In this document: positions 7,169-16,021 of the stretch, in pieces
Layout: the number at the start of each line of letters is the position of its first letter
How positions within the stretch are numbered: the first letter of the stretch is position 1
Source: Allotamlana fucoidanivorans
Lineage (GTDB): Bacteria > Bacteroidota > Bacteroidia > Flavobacteriales > Flavobacteriaceae
Length of the DNA: 64,000 bases
Assembly (NCBI RefSeq): GCF_045788535.1
Contig: NZ_CP074074.1
Coordinates: 1,426,001 to 1,490,000 of the forward strand
Reading direction: 5' to 3'
Translations under genes and position numbers: made by a program
The notes under the pieces: model-generated
Databases searched by the model: none
What the model was told of the DNA's origin: nothing
The model's input: only the letters and a program-made list of their open reading frames with translations

Positions 7169-8347
7169 ATGCGACCCGATTTATTTGAATCTCCAGATTA
7201 TTATAACCTAGACGAACTCCTTACTGAAGAACATAAATTAGTAAGAACTGCGGCTCGTGAATGGGTAAAGCGTGAGGTGTCTCCAATAATTGAAGACTAC
7301 GCCCAAAAAGCAACGTTTCCAAAACAATTATTAATGGGGCTGGCTAATATAGGCGCATTTGGCCCATATATTCCTGAAGAATATGGTGGGGCTGGTCTTG
7401 ATCAAATTTCATACGGTTTAATCATGCAGGAAATAGAACGCGGTGACTCAGGAATAAGAAGTACGGCTTCTGTACAATCCTCATTGGTGATGTATCCCAT
7501 ATGGAAATATGGTACAGAAGCGCAATGCAAAAAATACTTGCCCAAATTGGCCTCAGGAGAATGGATAGGCTGCTTTGGTTTAACTGAACCCGATTATGGC
7601 AGCAATCCTGCCGGAATGATGACGCATTTTGAAGATAAAGGTGACCATTATTTGCTCAATGGTGCTAAAATGTGGATAAGTAATGCGCCTTTTGCCAATA
7701 TTGCTGTGGTTTGGGCTAAAAATGAAGAAGGTCGTATTCATGGGCTCATTGTTGAACGTGGTATGACTGGTTTTTCAACCCCTGAAACCCATAATAAATG
7801 GTCGTTAAGAGCTTCAGCTACTGGAGAGCTTATTTTTGATAATGTAAAAATCCCTAAGGAAAATCTACTGCCTAAAAAATCTGGACTTGGTGCCCCTTTG
7901 GGGTGTCTTGACTCAGCACGATATGGCATTGCTTGGGGCGCTATAGGTGCGGCTATGGATTGCTATGACACCGCCTTGCGCTACAGTAAGGAACGTGAAC
8001 AATTTGGGAAACCTATTGGGCAGTTTCAACTTCAGCAAAAAAAGTTAGCAGAAATGATTACCGAAATTACAAAAGCTCAACTGCTAACCTGGCGATTAGG
8101 CGTGTTGAGGAATGAAGGAAAAGCCACGTCTGCGCAAATCTCAATGGCAAAACGAAATAATGTAGACATGGCCATAACTATTGCGCGCGAAGCCCGACAA
8201 GTATTAGGCGGTATGGGTATTACCGGAGAATACAGCATCATGCGCCATATGATGAATTTAGAAAGTGTGATTACCTATGAAGGCACACATGACATCCACT
8301 TATTAATCACAGGATTAGATGTTACGGGTTTAAATGCGTTTAAGTAG
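7169..8347 (+). CDS. gcdH: Acyl-CoA dehydrogenase, glutaryl-CoA dehydrogenase type
   Basis: 392 residues with the acyl-CoA dehydrogenase layout: N-terminal helical domain, middle beta domain (CFGLTEPDYGSNPAGM, MWISNAPFANIAVVWAK) and C-terminal helical domain. The catalytic base is expected in ITYEGTHDIH as Glu371, the position of Glu370 in mature human GCDH. Glutaryl-CoA dehydrogenases oxidise and decarboxylate glutaryl-CoA to crotonyl-CoA in lysine and tryptophan breakdown, with FAD. The last 204 bases are duplicated about 1.2 kb downstream as a remnant (9336-9539). The gene stands alone, with no other lysine-degradation genes in the window. Confidence 0.85.
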   Translation: MRPDLFESPDYYNLDELLTEEHKLVRTAAREWVKREVSPIIEDYAQKATFPKQLLMGLANIGAFGPYIPEEYGGAGLDQISYGLIMQEIERGDSGIRSTASVQSSLVMYPIWKYGTEAQCKKYLPKLASGEWIGCFGLTEPDYGSNPAGMMTHFEDKGDHYLLNGAKMWISNAPFANIAVVWAKNEEGRIHGLIVERGMTGFSTPETHNKWSLRASATGELIFDNVKIPKENLLPKKSGLGAPLGCLDSARYGIAWGAIGAAMDCYDTALRYSKEREQFGKPIGQFQLQQKKLAEMITEITKAQLLTWRLGVLRNEGKATSAQISMAKRNNVDMAITIAREARQVLGGMGITGEYSIMRHMMNLESVITYEGTHDIHLLITGLDVTGLNAFK

Positions 8348-8370
8348 TAACATTCGGTTGCTATAAGTGA

Positions 8371-9246
8371 CTATTTGTAATCCAGAAGTAATGTTGGCTT
8401 ATTAAAAAAGTTTTCGTATTTAATACCTATAGGATAGTTGTCCTCGTTATAAGTGTATGTATAATAGTAATCGCTACTAGAATTGGAGGTAAAATATTTT
8501 ACCACATTATTTTTACTGAAAAAAGGAAGATGGTATTCTCGTGGTTCCCAGTAGTTATCATGAAAGGCCAAAGACTCCACTACATTAAGGGTTAATCCAT
8601 TAGGTAAGTCGGTGTCCAGAGATAAATAGGGATTTTCAGCATTATCAAATTCATAATTATATTCAACAATATTTGCGTGTTCCGATGATTGCACTATAAT
8701 TTTATAGGCATTACCCGCTTCATTATAAAAGTACTGCTTCCCTTTGTAGAATGCGTTGGAACTACTCTTTTTAAACAGAACCTCTTTAATTCTGTTTTTG
8801 GAATCTAAATTAGCAATGATACTTGCCTCCTGTTCATTATTTACCCTTATTAAAATCTGACTCCCTTGATATGAGAAATACTGGTTAGATATATCATACG
8901 TATAACTCGCTGATCTATTGATTGTTTTAAGGTTCCCGTTAGTGTAATAAGTATAATCCTTTACAAAACTCGGATCTGTGCTAGAAGAATGCATATATGA
9001 AACCTTAAGCAACTGTCCTGTATCATTACGCGTATAAAACGTATTGTAATCCACAAAATCAGATCCAACATATTCTTTCTTAAGAACTAATCTGCCTTTT
9101 TCATAGAACAGACTATCAATATTGGTTTCATCATCAAATGATATAGAATTAAGTAGTTTCTGTGGGGGTTCGGGAATAACTATTCCATCATCAGAGTTGT
9201 TATCACATGACATAAATAGAATCAATAATAAAAACAGTCTTTTCAT
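8371..9246 (-). CDS. Putative lipoprotein with repeat-like beta strands
   Basis: 291 residues. The N terminus MKRLFLLLILFMSC has a signal peptide and lipobox with Cys14, followed by an Asp/Asn-rich linker, as in surface-exposed flavobacterial lipoproteins. The body has many Tyr-rich strands (YYTNGNLKTI, KNRIKEVLF, YEFDNAENPYLS) reminiscent of Bacteroidetes DUF4595-like or RHS/YD-type strand repeats. I do not assign a family. It is inserted between gcdH and a duplicated gcdH 3' end and runs opposite to its neighbours, which suggests acquisition as a cargo gene. Confidence 0.65.
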   Translation of the reverse strand: MKRLFLLLILFMSCDNNSDDGIVIPEPPQKLLNSISFDDETNIDSLFYEKGRLVLKKEYVGSDFVDYNTFYTRNDTGQLLKVSYMHSSSTDPSFVKDYTYYTNGNLKTINRSASYTYDISNQYFSYQGSQILIRVNNEQEASIIANLDSKNRIKEVLFKKSSSNAFYKGKQYFYNEAGNAYKIIVQSSEHANIVEYNYEFDNAENPYLSLDTDLPNGLTLNVVESLAFHDNYWEPREYHLPFFSKNNVVKYFTSNSSSDYYYTYTYNEDNYPIGIKYENFFNKPTLLLDYK

Positions 9247-9335
9247 TTAATTTATCAATTTGAAAATTTAAACAAAAGTAGCGGAATTTTATTACAAATA
9301 TATAAGTGACAGCGCATAATTTCTAAAGCCTCTCT

Positions 9336-9539
9336 ATGGCGAAGCGCAACAATGTAGACAAGGCCATAACTGTTGCGCGCGAAGTCCGACAAGTATTAGG
9401 CAGTATGGGTATTACAGGAGAATACAGTATCATGCGCCATATGATGAATTTTGAAAACGTGATTACCTATGAAGGCACACATGACATTCATTTGTTAATC
9501 ACAGGATTAGATGTTACAGGTTTAAATGTTTCTAAATAA
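9336..9539 (+). pseudogene. Duplicated 3' fragment of gcdH
   Basis: A 204-base frame encoding 67 residues that match the last 67 residues of gcdH (8144-8347) codon for codon in length, with about 8 substitutions. Examples are NNVDKAITVAREVRQVLGS against NNVDMAITIAREARQVLGG, and NVSK against NAFK at the end. An in-frame stop lies three codons upstream, and homology to gcdH fades at the first residues. No FAD or substrate domain remains, so it is a non-functional remnant. It marks the right edge of the segment carrying the lipoprotein gene. Confidence 0.85.
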
Positions 9540-9627
9540 ACTATCACTTCTTTTTTTACGCAAACGTTTTCTTTAAAAAATATTGGTAAGACTGACTTTT
9601 GACAGGTTTTTTACTTTTTCTGGTTGG

Positions 9628-9635
9628 TAAATTTG
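9628..9635 (+). promoter_or_regulatory. -7 element TAAATTTG ahead of the PPi-PEPCK-like gene
   Basis: Exact match to the Bacteroidota TAnnTTTG element, 46 bases before the ATG at 9681. No clear -33 TTG lies at the ideal 19-base spacing. Confidence 0.5.
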
Positions 9636-9680
9636 TAGAGTAATTCTAATTACAGAGTTTCTGTAAGTAATTTTTATATC

Positions 9681-12600
9681 ATGGAAGAATCAAGAAAAGA
9701 CATTATTCAGTTCGTCAATTTGCAACTTGCTGCTTTAGGACAGCCAACTTTTAAAGATAAAGCCAGTAGTGACCAAAAATTTTGTGATCCTGAATTTGAA
9801 AAATCCACAAGAGCTTTAATTATGAGTCTTAGAGAAAAATCTAGACTCTTGTCAGAACACCAAGCTCCTGCAGATTTAAGGATTCAAAATTTTATTGATG
9901 ACTACCTAAAAGACGTTTCTGTTGATAAATCATATAAATTACCAAATAACACGTTAATCTTATCGAAAAAAGGACAAGCTAGAGAAATTAGCTTACCGCC
10001 AGATGGAAATTCGTTTAAAAGTGATTTAGTAACATCTAGCCGTTTAAAACAAGGAATTTTAAACAATCCCTTACATGACAAGAGAACAACAAAAGGCACA
10101 TTTCATATTGTAGAAGGTCCTTTGCCTGTTCCTCTAGACAAAAAAGAAGTACCAAGAGTGGTGCTTGCACACTTTTTGAATGCAGCTTTTAATCCTTCTG
10201 ATGAGATGAATACCTTACCATTCACTTCAAGTCAAGAAGACAAAGCAAAAACTATGGTCTCTATGTTATTACGACCTGTGGTTTGTCCAGAAGTAAAAGG
10301 TGTTGTTTCAGAAAAATCATTAGAGGTTCGTTTTTTTGCTCCGGGCAACTTAGTGAGTAATCTTGATTTTGTGGAGAATATTTTTGGTAACGCTGGTGAT
10401 CCTAATTTAGCTCATAATGATGCAGCTCTAGACCCAGAACACTGGACTGGCCATACAGGTTGTATTATTTTAGCACCACAACTTTTAAAACTAAAAAAGA
10501 AAGATGTTGGTCTGCCACATTTTGATGTTGCTACAGAACGCCAAAGAAAAGATGGTATGTGCTGGCAGGATGAAAATGAGTACTACAATGATGGTTCTGC
10601 GTTCAAACTAACCTGTAGAGATGAACGTGGTGTTGTTGTTACGCTCATTGCTGACAACTACTATGGCTATTCTAAAAAAGAGATAAAGACCCAGATTAGC
10701 TACTCTGCAAACCTTTATGGTTTATTAGAAGAAGAACATGCTGGAGGTGCCATAGCTTACGCAAGACGTATTATGGGTGACACGGTAAATGGTGCTGATT
10801 ATTCTGAAGTTTATGGACTCAACCACTCCTTTGAAGATGTAAAAAGACTGTTAGCGGATCGCATTGAAATAAAACCTGAAAACTATGCGGTTGATAAAAA
10901 GTATACGAACATTGTTTATTTACCAGAATCAGCGTATTTTAATATTAACACTAACAATATTACCTGGGAATACAATGGTGAAACACAAGCGTTGACCTTA
11001 TCGCCTTTTAAAACCTATGTACATCCTTCTGGTAATAAACTAAAGCTTGAAAAGCATAAGACCATCAATTTATGGCGTATTGTTGAAACTTTTCCAGAAG
11101 GGGTATTTTGCCACAAACCTTGTACCGTTTCTGGTGGTGGAAAATCAGAGATTTCAAAATCTATGCAAAACGCTATCACTTACAGTACATTTAATATTCA
11201 TAATATAGAAGAAGACTTTAAAAAAGCGGATGAAATTATTGAATTTGATTATTCTACACGTTGGAGAGTAAAAGATCCTAACAGAAAAAAATCAAGATCG
11301 TTCCTAAGTGAAGATAGAACTTTAGGTTCTGTTGTAAAACTCTTAACACCTTCAGAAGAAAACTCTGATGAATTTAACGAATGGCTAGAGAATATTCCTG
11401 TCCATATCCGTTCATTAGTTTTGTTTGTAAAACGATTATTCAGACAAGCACATGGTGGAAACTTAAACTGGAAAGATATGATGTCTGTTGAAATTGTTAA
11501 CGGAGTAAAAGGAACATCATTGATTTATAATAACAATCCTGTAGTTGGTAGTTATGTGCGTATTGGGTTTAATCAACAAGGCACTTGGATGCTAAACAAG
11601 TTGCGTTCAGACTTTGCTGCCAGTGAAAAAATTCAAACAGAAGATGATATTTCTGCCTCAATAACCTTACCAAGACAACAGTTAAAAGATTTAAACCCAG
11701 AGTATACAAACCCTAGCGTAAAAGTACTTACAAACTGTGAGGCACATTTGTTCCAAAGACCAGATGAAGCTATTGTAAGAGGCTATGATAAAGGTGCAGA
11801 ATTAGATATAATTTCAAATGGAAGGTTCTTGACAAACTATGAGATGTTGACCAAACAAGATGCTATTGACATCTATGAAGACACGATTAATTTTGATAAA
11901 TATACACAGCCTGTTAAGGACTTCATTCTAGATATCATCAATAATGAAAGTGATGACATTCAATTTGTGTTACCGTCACACCCAAGAATTATTGAAGATG
12001 GTTTGCCAACTAAAAATCCACGTTATTTAGAGCCAAATAGATTCTATGAAGAAACCGAAGCTTCTTATATTGCAGATATTGGTGTAAGGCTTCATAGAAA
12101 AATTGAACCAGAAAACCCAGTCGTTCATGTTGTAAATGCCGTTTTACCTGGCAGAAGAAACAACCCTGTTGATAAAGCAAATGGTATTAGACCTCTTGCC
12201 GTGTACAACCCTATTCACTACCAAGAAACCCCTGAATTGTTCATGGACTTTATTTGTAGTTTAACGGGAAAATCGCCTTCAACAACTGGTGCTGGTTCTG
12301 AAGGAGCTTTAACCAAAGCACCATTTAATATGCTAACACCAACAACAGACTTAAATAATGCACTGTTATCACATATCTTAACAGAATCTAACGGCTTTAG
12401 TACGGCTGCCGGTTATGTTGGTGCTGAAAACAAAATTGACCATGATGTGAGTTTATTAATTCCTGAAATCTGGGCAAGAATGACACCTGATGACAGAGAT
12501 CCTAAAAACCTTATGAACAACGGATCTTTGGAAAAACTTGAAGATTTTGAATACGAAGGGCAAAAAGTATTGGCTAGTCGATTAGGATATAGAATTACCA

Positions 12601-13139
12601 GAATGTTTAACTTATTATGCTTAAACCGCATATTTGATGAACCTACAGCGGTATTTAGTGAGCGTATGCTCAAGCCAGAACTTCAAGGCATGGAAGACTA
12701 TGTTGATGGTATTAACAATATTGTTGAAGCCCAAACTAAAGTAGCACGAAATTATTTCGAAGATGGAAGTGTTGAGGCTGCAATTCCTCCACTTCAAATC
12801 TTATTACACATTATGGCTTATGGGCATTTTGAGGGTAAAGATATTAGCGATCCTGAATTACGCCAGCAATTTACACGCGAAGCTGTATTGAATAGTGATT
12901 GGTATAAAGAGCGTTTAGCAATAAAACAGCAAAAAGACATTAAATTCCATGAATCTCAAATCGCATACCTTGAAGGTTTCATATCAAATTCTGTAAATAG
13001 CGAATTGGTTAAGGAAATGGATATTGAAAGTCGTCTGAATAGTGTAAAGGCTTCATATGAAAAAGTAAAATCTGACGCCTATCTAAGTGAATTGGTTGGA
13101 ACCATTGGTGCTGACCCACTATTTAAAAAAGCGAGTTAA
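9681..13139 (+). CDS. Probable PPi-type phosphoenolpyruvate carboxykinase
   Basis: 1152 residues, intracellular (no signal peptide, no membrane segments). Size and overall look fit the diphosphate-dependent PEP carboxykinase family (EC 4.1.1.38) known from Propionibacterium and Entamoeba, about 130 kDa. Notable blocks are RFFAPGNLVSNLDFVENIFGNAGDP and HWTGHTGCIILAPQ (residues about 220-265), the Gly-rich TVSGGGKSEISKS at 482-494, and a Ser/Thr/Gly-rich loop near residue 870 (SLTGKSPSTTGAGSEGALTK). The family would interconvert PEP, CO2 and phosphate with oxaloacetate and PPi. The assignment is from memory of the family, not from an alignment. Monocistronic, closed by a terminator. Confidence 0.5.
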   Translation: MEESRKDIIQFVNLQLAALGQPTFKDKASSDQKFCDPEFEKSTRALIMSLREKSRLLSEHQAPADLRIQNFIDDYLKDVSVDKSYKLPNNTLILSKKGQAREISLPPDGNSFKSDLVTSSRLKQGILNNPLHDKRTTKGTFHIVEGPLPVPLDKKEVPRVVLAHFLNAAFNPSDEMNTLPFTSSQEDKAKTMVSMLLRPVVCPEVKGVVSEKSLEVRFFAPGNLVSNLDFVENIFGNAGDPNLAHNDAALDPEHWTGHTGCIILAPQLLKLKKKDVGLPHFDVATERQRKDGMCWQDENEYYNDGSAFKLTCRDERGVVVTLIADNYYGYSKKEIKTQISYSANLYGLLEEEHAGGAIAYARRIMGDTVNGADYSEVYGLNHSFEDVKRLLADRIEIKPENYAVDKKYTNIVYLPESAYFNINTNNITWEYNGETQALTLSPFKTYVHPSGNKLKLEKHKTINLWRIVETFPEGVFCHKPCTVSGGGKSEISKSMQNAITYSTFNIHNIEEDFKKADEIIEFDYSTRWRVKDPNRKKSRSFLSEDRTLGSVVKLLTPSEENSDEFNEWLENIPVHIRSLVLFVKRLFRQAHGGNLNWKDMMSVEIVNGVKGTSLIYNNNPVVGSYVRIGFNQQGTWMLNKLRSDFAASEKIQTEDDISASITLPRQQLKDLNPEYTNPSVKVLTNCEAHLFQRPDEAIVRGYDKGAELDIISNGRFLTNYEMLTKQDAIDIYEDTINFDKYTQPVKDFILDIINNESDDIQFVLPSHPRIIEDGLPTKNPRYLEPNRFYEETEASYIADIGVRLHRKIEPENPVVHVVNAVLPGRRNNPVDKANGIRPLAVYNPIHYQETPELFMDFICSLTGKSPSTTGAGSEGALTKAPFNMLTPTTDLNNALLSHILTESNGFSTAAGYVGAENKIDHDVSLLIPEIWARMTPDDRDPKNLMNNGSLEKLEDFEYEGQKVLASRLGYRITRMFNLLCLNRIFDEPTAVFSERMLKPELQGMEDYVDGINNIVEAQTKVARNYFEDGSVEAAIPPLQILLHIMAYGHFEGKDISDPELRQQFTREAVLNSDWYKERLAIKQQKDIKFHESQIAYLEGFISNSVNSELVKEMDIESRLNSVKASYEKVKSDAYLSELVGTIGADPLFKKAS

Positions 13140-13171
13140 ATTTGTGTTTAGCTATATAGTGTTTATAAAAG

Positions 13172-13197
13172 AAGCAGGGTTTTTAATCCTGCTTTTT
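13172..13197 (+). terminator. Intrinsic terminator after the PPi-PEPCK-like gene
   Basis: Stem AAGCAGG / CCTGCTT, 9-base loop, then six T. Confidence 0.85.
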
Positions 13198-13284
13198 TGT
13201 TGTTTTAAATTAAAGTTGTGTTGTAAAACAAGACGTGTCATGTTCAGAAAAATTAGTAATTTTCTGGAAAATTTTTACTCGTAA

Positions 13285-13857
13285 ATGATTGATCAGCTTC
13301 TAAAAGACAATGTTCGTAGAAATATTCAGATTGATGCTAAAGACCTTGAGACGTTTTGTAAGCACTTTTCTTTGACCACTATTAAGAAGAAGGATTTTCT
13401 AATATCACAAGGTGAGATTTGCAAGTTTGAAGGATTTGTTCTAGAGGGTTGCTTTAGAGTATTTACAATAGATAAAAAAGGAAACGAAAACACCTTATAC
13501 TTTGCAGCCAAAGACTGGTGGCTCATGGATATTGATAGCTTCATGAATCAAAATCCTTCCCAATTAAATATTCAAGCTTTAGAAGACAGTCAGGTACTTC
13601 TCATAGATAGGCAAGATAAACTATCATTATATGAGTCACTTCCTGTTATAGAAAAGTTATTTAGGGTGATGTCTCAAAAGGCTTTGGTAGCGTGGCAACG
13701 GCGCTTAATTCGTAATCATTGCTTAACCGCGAAAGAACGCTATCAGTATTTTATTAACACTTATCCTCATATTGCTTCAAAACTGACGGATAAACAAATT
13801 GCACGCTATTTGGGGGTAACCCATGAATTTTTAAGTAAATTTAAAAAGAGTACTTAA
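13285..13857 (+). CDS. Crp/Fnr family transcriptional regulator
   Basis: 190 residues. Residues about 25-120 form a cyclic-nucleotide-binding-like beta roll (ISQGEICKFEGFVLEGCFRVFTIDKKGNENTLYFAAKDWW). The C-terminal part is a helix-turn-helix (LTDKQIARYLGVTHEFLSKFKK). The cAMP-binding arginine signature of true CRP is not evident, so the ligand is unknown; flavobacterial members of this type often respond to redox or stress signals. A TTGA-N6-TCAA palindrome lies 22 bases downstream of its stop, ahead of the next operon, which is the probable target. Confidence 0.85.
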   Translation: MIDQLLKDNVRRNIQIDAKDLETFCKHFSLTTIKKKDFLISQGEICKFEGFVLEGCFRVFTIDKKGNENTLYFAAKDWWLMDIDSFMNQNPSQLNIQALEDSQVLLIDRQDKLSLYESLPVIEKLFRVMSQKALVAWQRRLIRNHCLTAKERYQYFINTYPHIASKLTDKQIARYLGVTHEFLSKFKKST

Positions 13858-13878
13858 AAAAGACAGCTTATACACACT

Positions 13879-13894
13879 GTTGAACAAGTTCAAC
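13879..13894 (+). promoter_or_regulatory. Crp/Fnr-type operator upstream of the GlcG-like operon
   Basis: GTTGAACAAGTTCAAC: 6-bp arms around 4 bases, containing the Crp/Fnr pattern TTGA-N6-TCAA. Its centre is about 34 bases before the TTTG element at 13920-13923, which would place it near -42 of the expected start, the class II activator position. Confidence 0.65.
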
Positions 13895-13948
13895 TATTTT
13901 ATCAATTTCATTTGTAAACTTTGCACTGAAATTATAAATCAATTAATT

Positions 13949-14437
13949 ATGAACGTACTAAAACAATTCAAAATGTTGGTGCTTATTGTGGCACTCATCG
14001 GTTTAACAAACGTAACCTATGGTCAAATAAGTAGTGATATTTCTCATGAAGAAGCTTTAAAAGTTCTTTTAGAAGCAAAGAAAATGGCCGAAACCGATAA
14101 TGTTTTGGTTAATATTGCAGTAGTCGATGCTGGAGCGAATTTAAAAGCGTTTATTAGAATGGATGACTCCTACTTAGGTAGTATTGATGTTGCCATAAAA
14201 AAAGCAAAAACAGCACGGTATTTTAATATTGATACAGGAAAGCTAGGAGAATTAACCCAACCCGGGGGTATTATTTATAACATAGAGCATTCAAATGGTG
14301 GGTTAATGACCTTTCCGGGAGGGTTGCCTATCAAAAATAAAGAAGGTAAGGTTATTGGAGCTATAGGTGTTAGTGGCGGTACTATTGAACAAGATAGAGC
14401 AATTGCTACAGCTGGGGCACAAGTGATTTTAGATTAA
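13949..14437 (+). CDS. Secreted GlcG/HbpS-type heme-binding-like protein
   Basis: 162 residues from the ATG at 13949, which directly gives a signal peptide (MNVLKQFKMLVLIVALIGLTNVTYG). The mature part is a GlcG/HbpS (DUF336) domain: EEALKVLLEAKKMAETDNVLVNIAVVDAGANLKAFIRMDDSYLGSIDVAIKKAKTA, then PGGLPI and GKVIGAIGVSGGT. Family members include HbpS, which binds heme, and GlcG of unknown role. The export signal implies a periplasmic place. A longer start at 13880 is rejected because it would lie over the Crp-type operator. First gene of an operon with the propeller-Dabb and SDR genes. Confidence 0.8.
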   Translation: MNVLKQFKMLVLIVALIGLTNVTYGQISSDISHEEALKVLLEAKKMAETDNVLVNIAVVDAGANLKAFIRMDDSYLGSIDVAIKKAKTARYFNIDTGKLGELTQPGGIIYNIEHSNGGLMTFPGGLPIKNKEGKVIGAIGVSGGTIEQDRAIATAGAQVILD

Positions 14438-14465
14438 CAGACTACATTTAAGAAAGACATATATT

Positions 14466-15989
14466 ATGAATAGCATTAAAAAAGCAATCTTATTGGCTGT
14501 AATAGTATTAACTCACTTGTGTTTTGGGCAAGATGCCGACAATTTGATGCTTTACAGAAAAGATTTTAAAAGTATTTCTGGTACCAATACCGTTTCCGTT
14601 ACCAGTTATGAAAAAGGAGGCGTTCATTACGTTTATGCAGGTGGCATTGGCGACGTTGATGTTTACAGAATAGATAAGGAGGGTATACTTACCCCAATTA
14701 GCAAACACGAACTGTACAAGCAAAAAGGGCCGGCGCGAGGCATGGTAGCAGATAATATTAATGGTACCGATTTTCTTTTTGTAGCCAATAAATATGGTAA
14801 TGTTATTGAAACATTCAAGATTTTAGATAACGGCTCCTTAGAGCGTGTAGCTTTGGTTGAAGATACTGATGAAACCCATCTTGCCGTTGCCATAACCTTA
14901 CAGGTTATTCATATGAAATCTGATTCATACCTATTTGTAGGAGGTTTAGAGGATACGCCAGGACTAAGTTCATTTAAAATTGAAGATGATGGAAAATTAA
15001 CCCATGTACAATCCATGAAGGATGACGACACCATATTTACCGATGGTATTATTGGGATGTACGTGCACAACATAAAAGGAAAAACGTATCTATATACTGG
15101 CGGATTTCAAGATAATGGTATAAGTAGTTTTAGAGTGTACAACAATGGCACCTTTAAAAATATTAACAATATTGGAGATAATACTACAAACAGGTATTTA
15201 ACAGGTACGTATCCTGTTACTGGAGCCAAGCTTGGAGATAATTACTATGTGGTGGTTGGCCACAGACACCATAAGTATTATAAGCGTAATGGTTTTATAA
15301 AAAGACCAAATTTTGTTTATCATGGTGATGCCGTAACTGTATTTAAGGTCGATAACAAAGGAGCATTGGTGGAACATACTATTTTAAAGGATGACGAAAC
15401 AACCAGGCTTCAGGGACAAACAAGAATTGAAATGGTTTCAAACAACGGTGAAGAAGCTGTTTTTGCGGTAGGAACTAGAGATGATGCAAGCATCCAACTT
15501 TGTAAACTTGATAAAGCCGGAAATCTTACACCTATTAACTACTTAGAAACAGGTTTTTCTATATACTATGGCTTAAAATCCCATAGCATCGGAGAAGACA
15601 ATTTTTTAATTGCAGGGTCTTTTCGATCTGATTTAAGAAAAGTTGTAAGTTATAAAGTGTCCCCTAAAATTGATAGAACAGGTCAGGAACTAAAACATAT
15701 TGTTCATCTTAAATATAAGGAAGATGCTCCGAAGGAAAAAGTAGAAGAAGCAGTGCAAGCCTTTGTTGATCTTAAGAATAAAATACCAGCAATAGCTAAA
15801 TTTGAATGGGGAGTGAATGATAGTACTGAAGGTCATGATAAAGGATTAACACATTCTTTTGTGATTACTTTTAAAGATGAACATGCCAGAGAGCAATATT
15901 TGTTTCACGAAGCCCATATAGCCTTAATTAATAATTATGCGCCTTTTTTTGCTGATGCTGTTGTGATGGATTATTGGACCGAAAAATAA
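14466..15989 (+). CDS. Secreted beta-propeller protein fused to a C-terminal Dabb domain
   Basis: 507 residues with a signal peptide (cleavage after LCFG). Residues about 25-390 are seven or so repeats of a lactonase-like propeller pattern, for example GTNTVSVTSYEKGGVHYVYAGGIGDVDVYRIDKEG and DGIIGMYVHNIKGKTYLYTGGFQDNGISSFRV. The last 95 residues (HIVHLKYKEDAPKEKVEEAVQAF to APFFADAVVMDYW) form a stress-responsive Dabb alpha-beta barrel. Dabb domains are usually small and cytoplasmic, so a secreted fusion is unusual. The substrate is unknown. It follows the GlcG-like gene by 28 bases. Confidence 0.75.
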   Translation: MNSIKKAILLAVIVLTHLCFGQDADNLMLYRKDFKSISGTNTVSVTSYEKGGVHYVYAGGIGDVDVYRIDKEGILTPISKHELYKQKGPARGMVADNINGTDFLFVANKYGNVIETFKILDNGSLERVALVEDTDETHLAVAITLQVIHMKSDSYLFVGGLEDTPGLSSFKIEDDGKLTHVQSMKDDDTIFTDGIIGMYVHNIKGKTYLYTGGFQDNGISSFRVYNNGTFKNINNIGDNTTNRYLTGTYPVTGAKLGDNYYVVVGHRHHKYYKRNGFIKRPNFVYHGDAVTVFKVDNKGALVEHTILKDDETTRLQGQTRIEMVSNNGEEAVFAVGTRDDASIQLCKLDKAGNLTPINYLETGFSIYYGLKSHSIGEDNFLIAGSFRSDLRKVVSYKVSPKIDRTGQELKHIVHLKYKEDAPKEKVEEAVQAFVDLKNKIPAIAKFEWGVNDSTEGHDKGLTHSFVITFKDEHAREQYLFHEAHIALINNYAPFFADAVVMDYWTEK

Positions 15990-16021
15990 TAAAGTGTCTA
16001 TTCGTATTTAATATAAATTCA

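Noticed and set aside
13087..13284. 65-codon frame between the PPi-PEPCK-like gene and the Crp/Fnr gene
   Set aside because: It overlaps the end of the large gene in another frame, runs through the terminator at 13172-13197, and reads as low-complexity Phe/Leu/Cys with no family.
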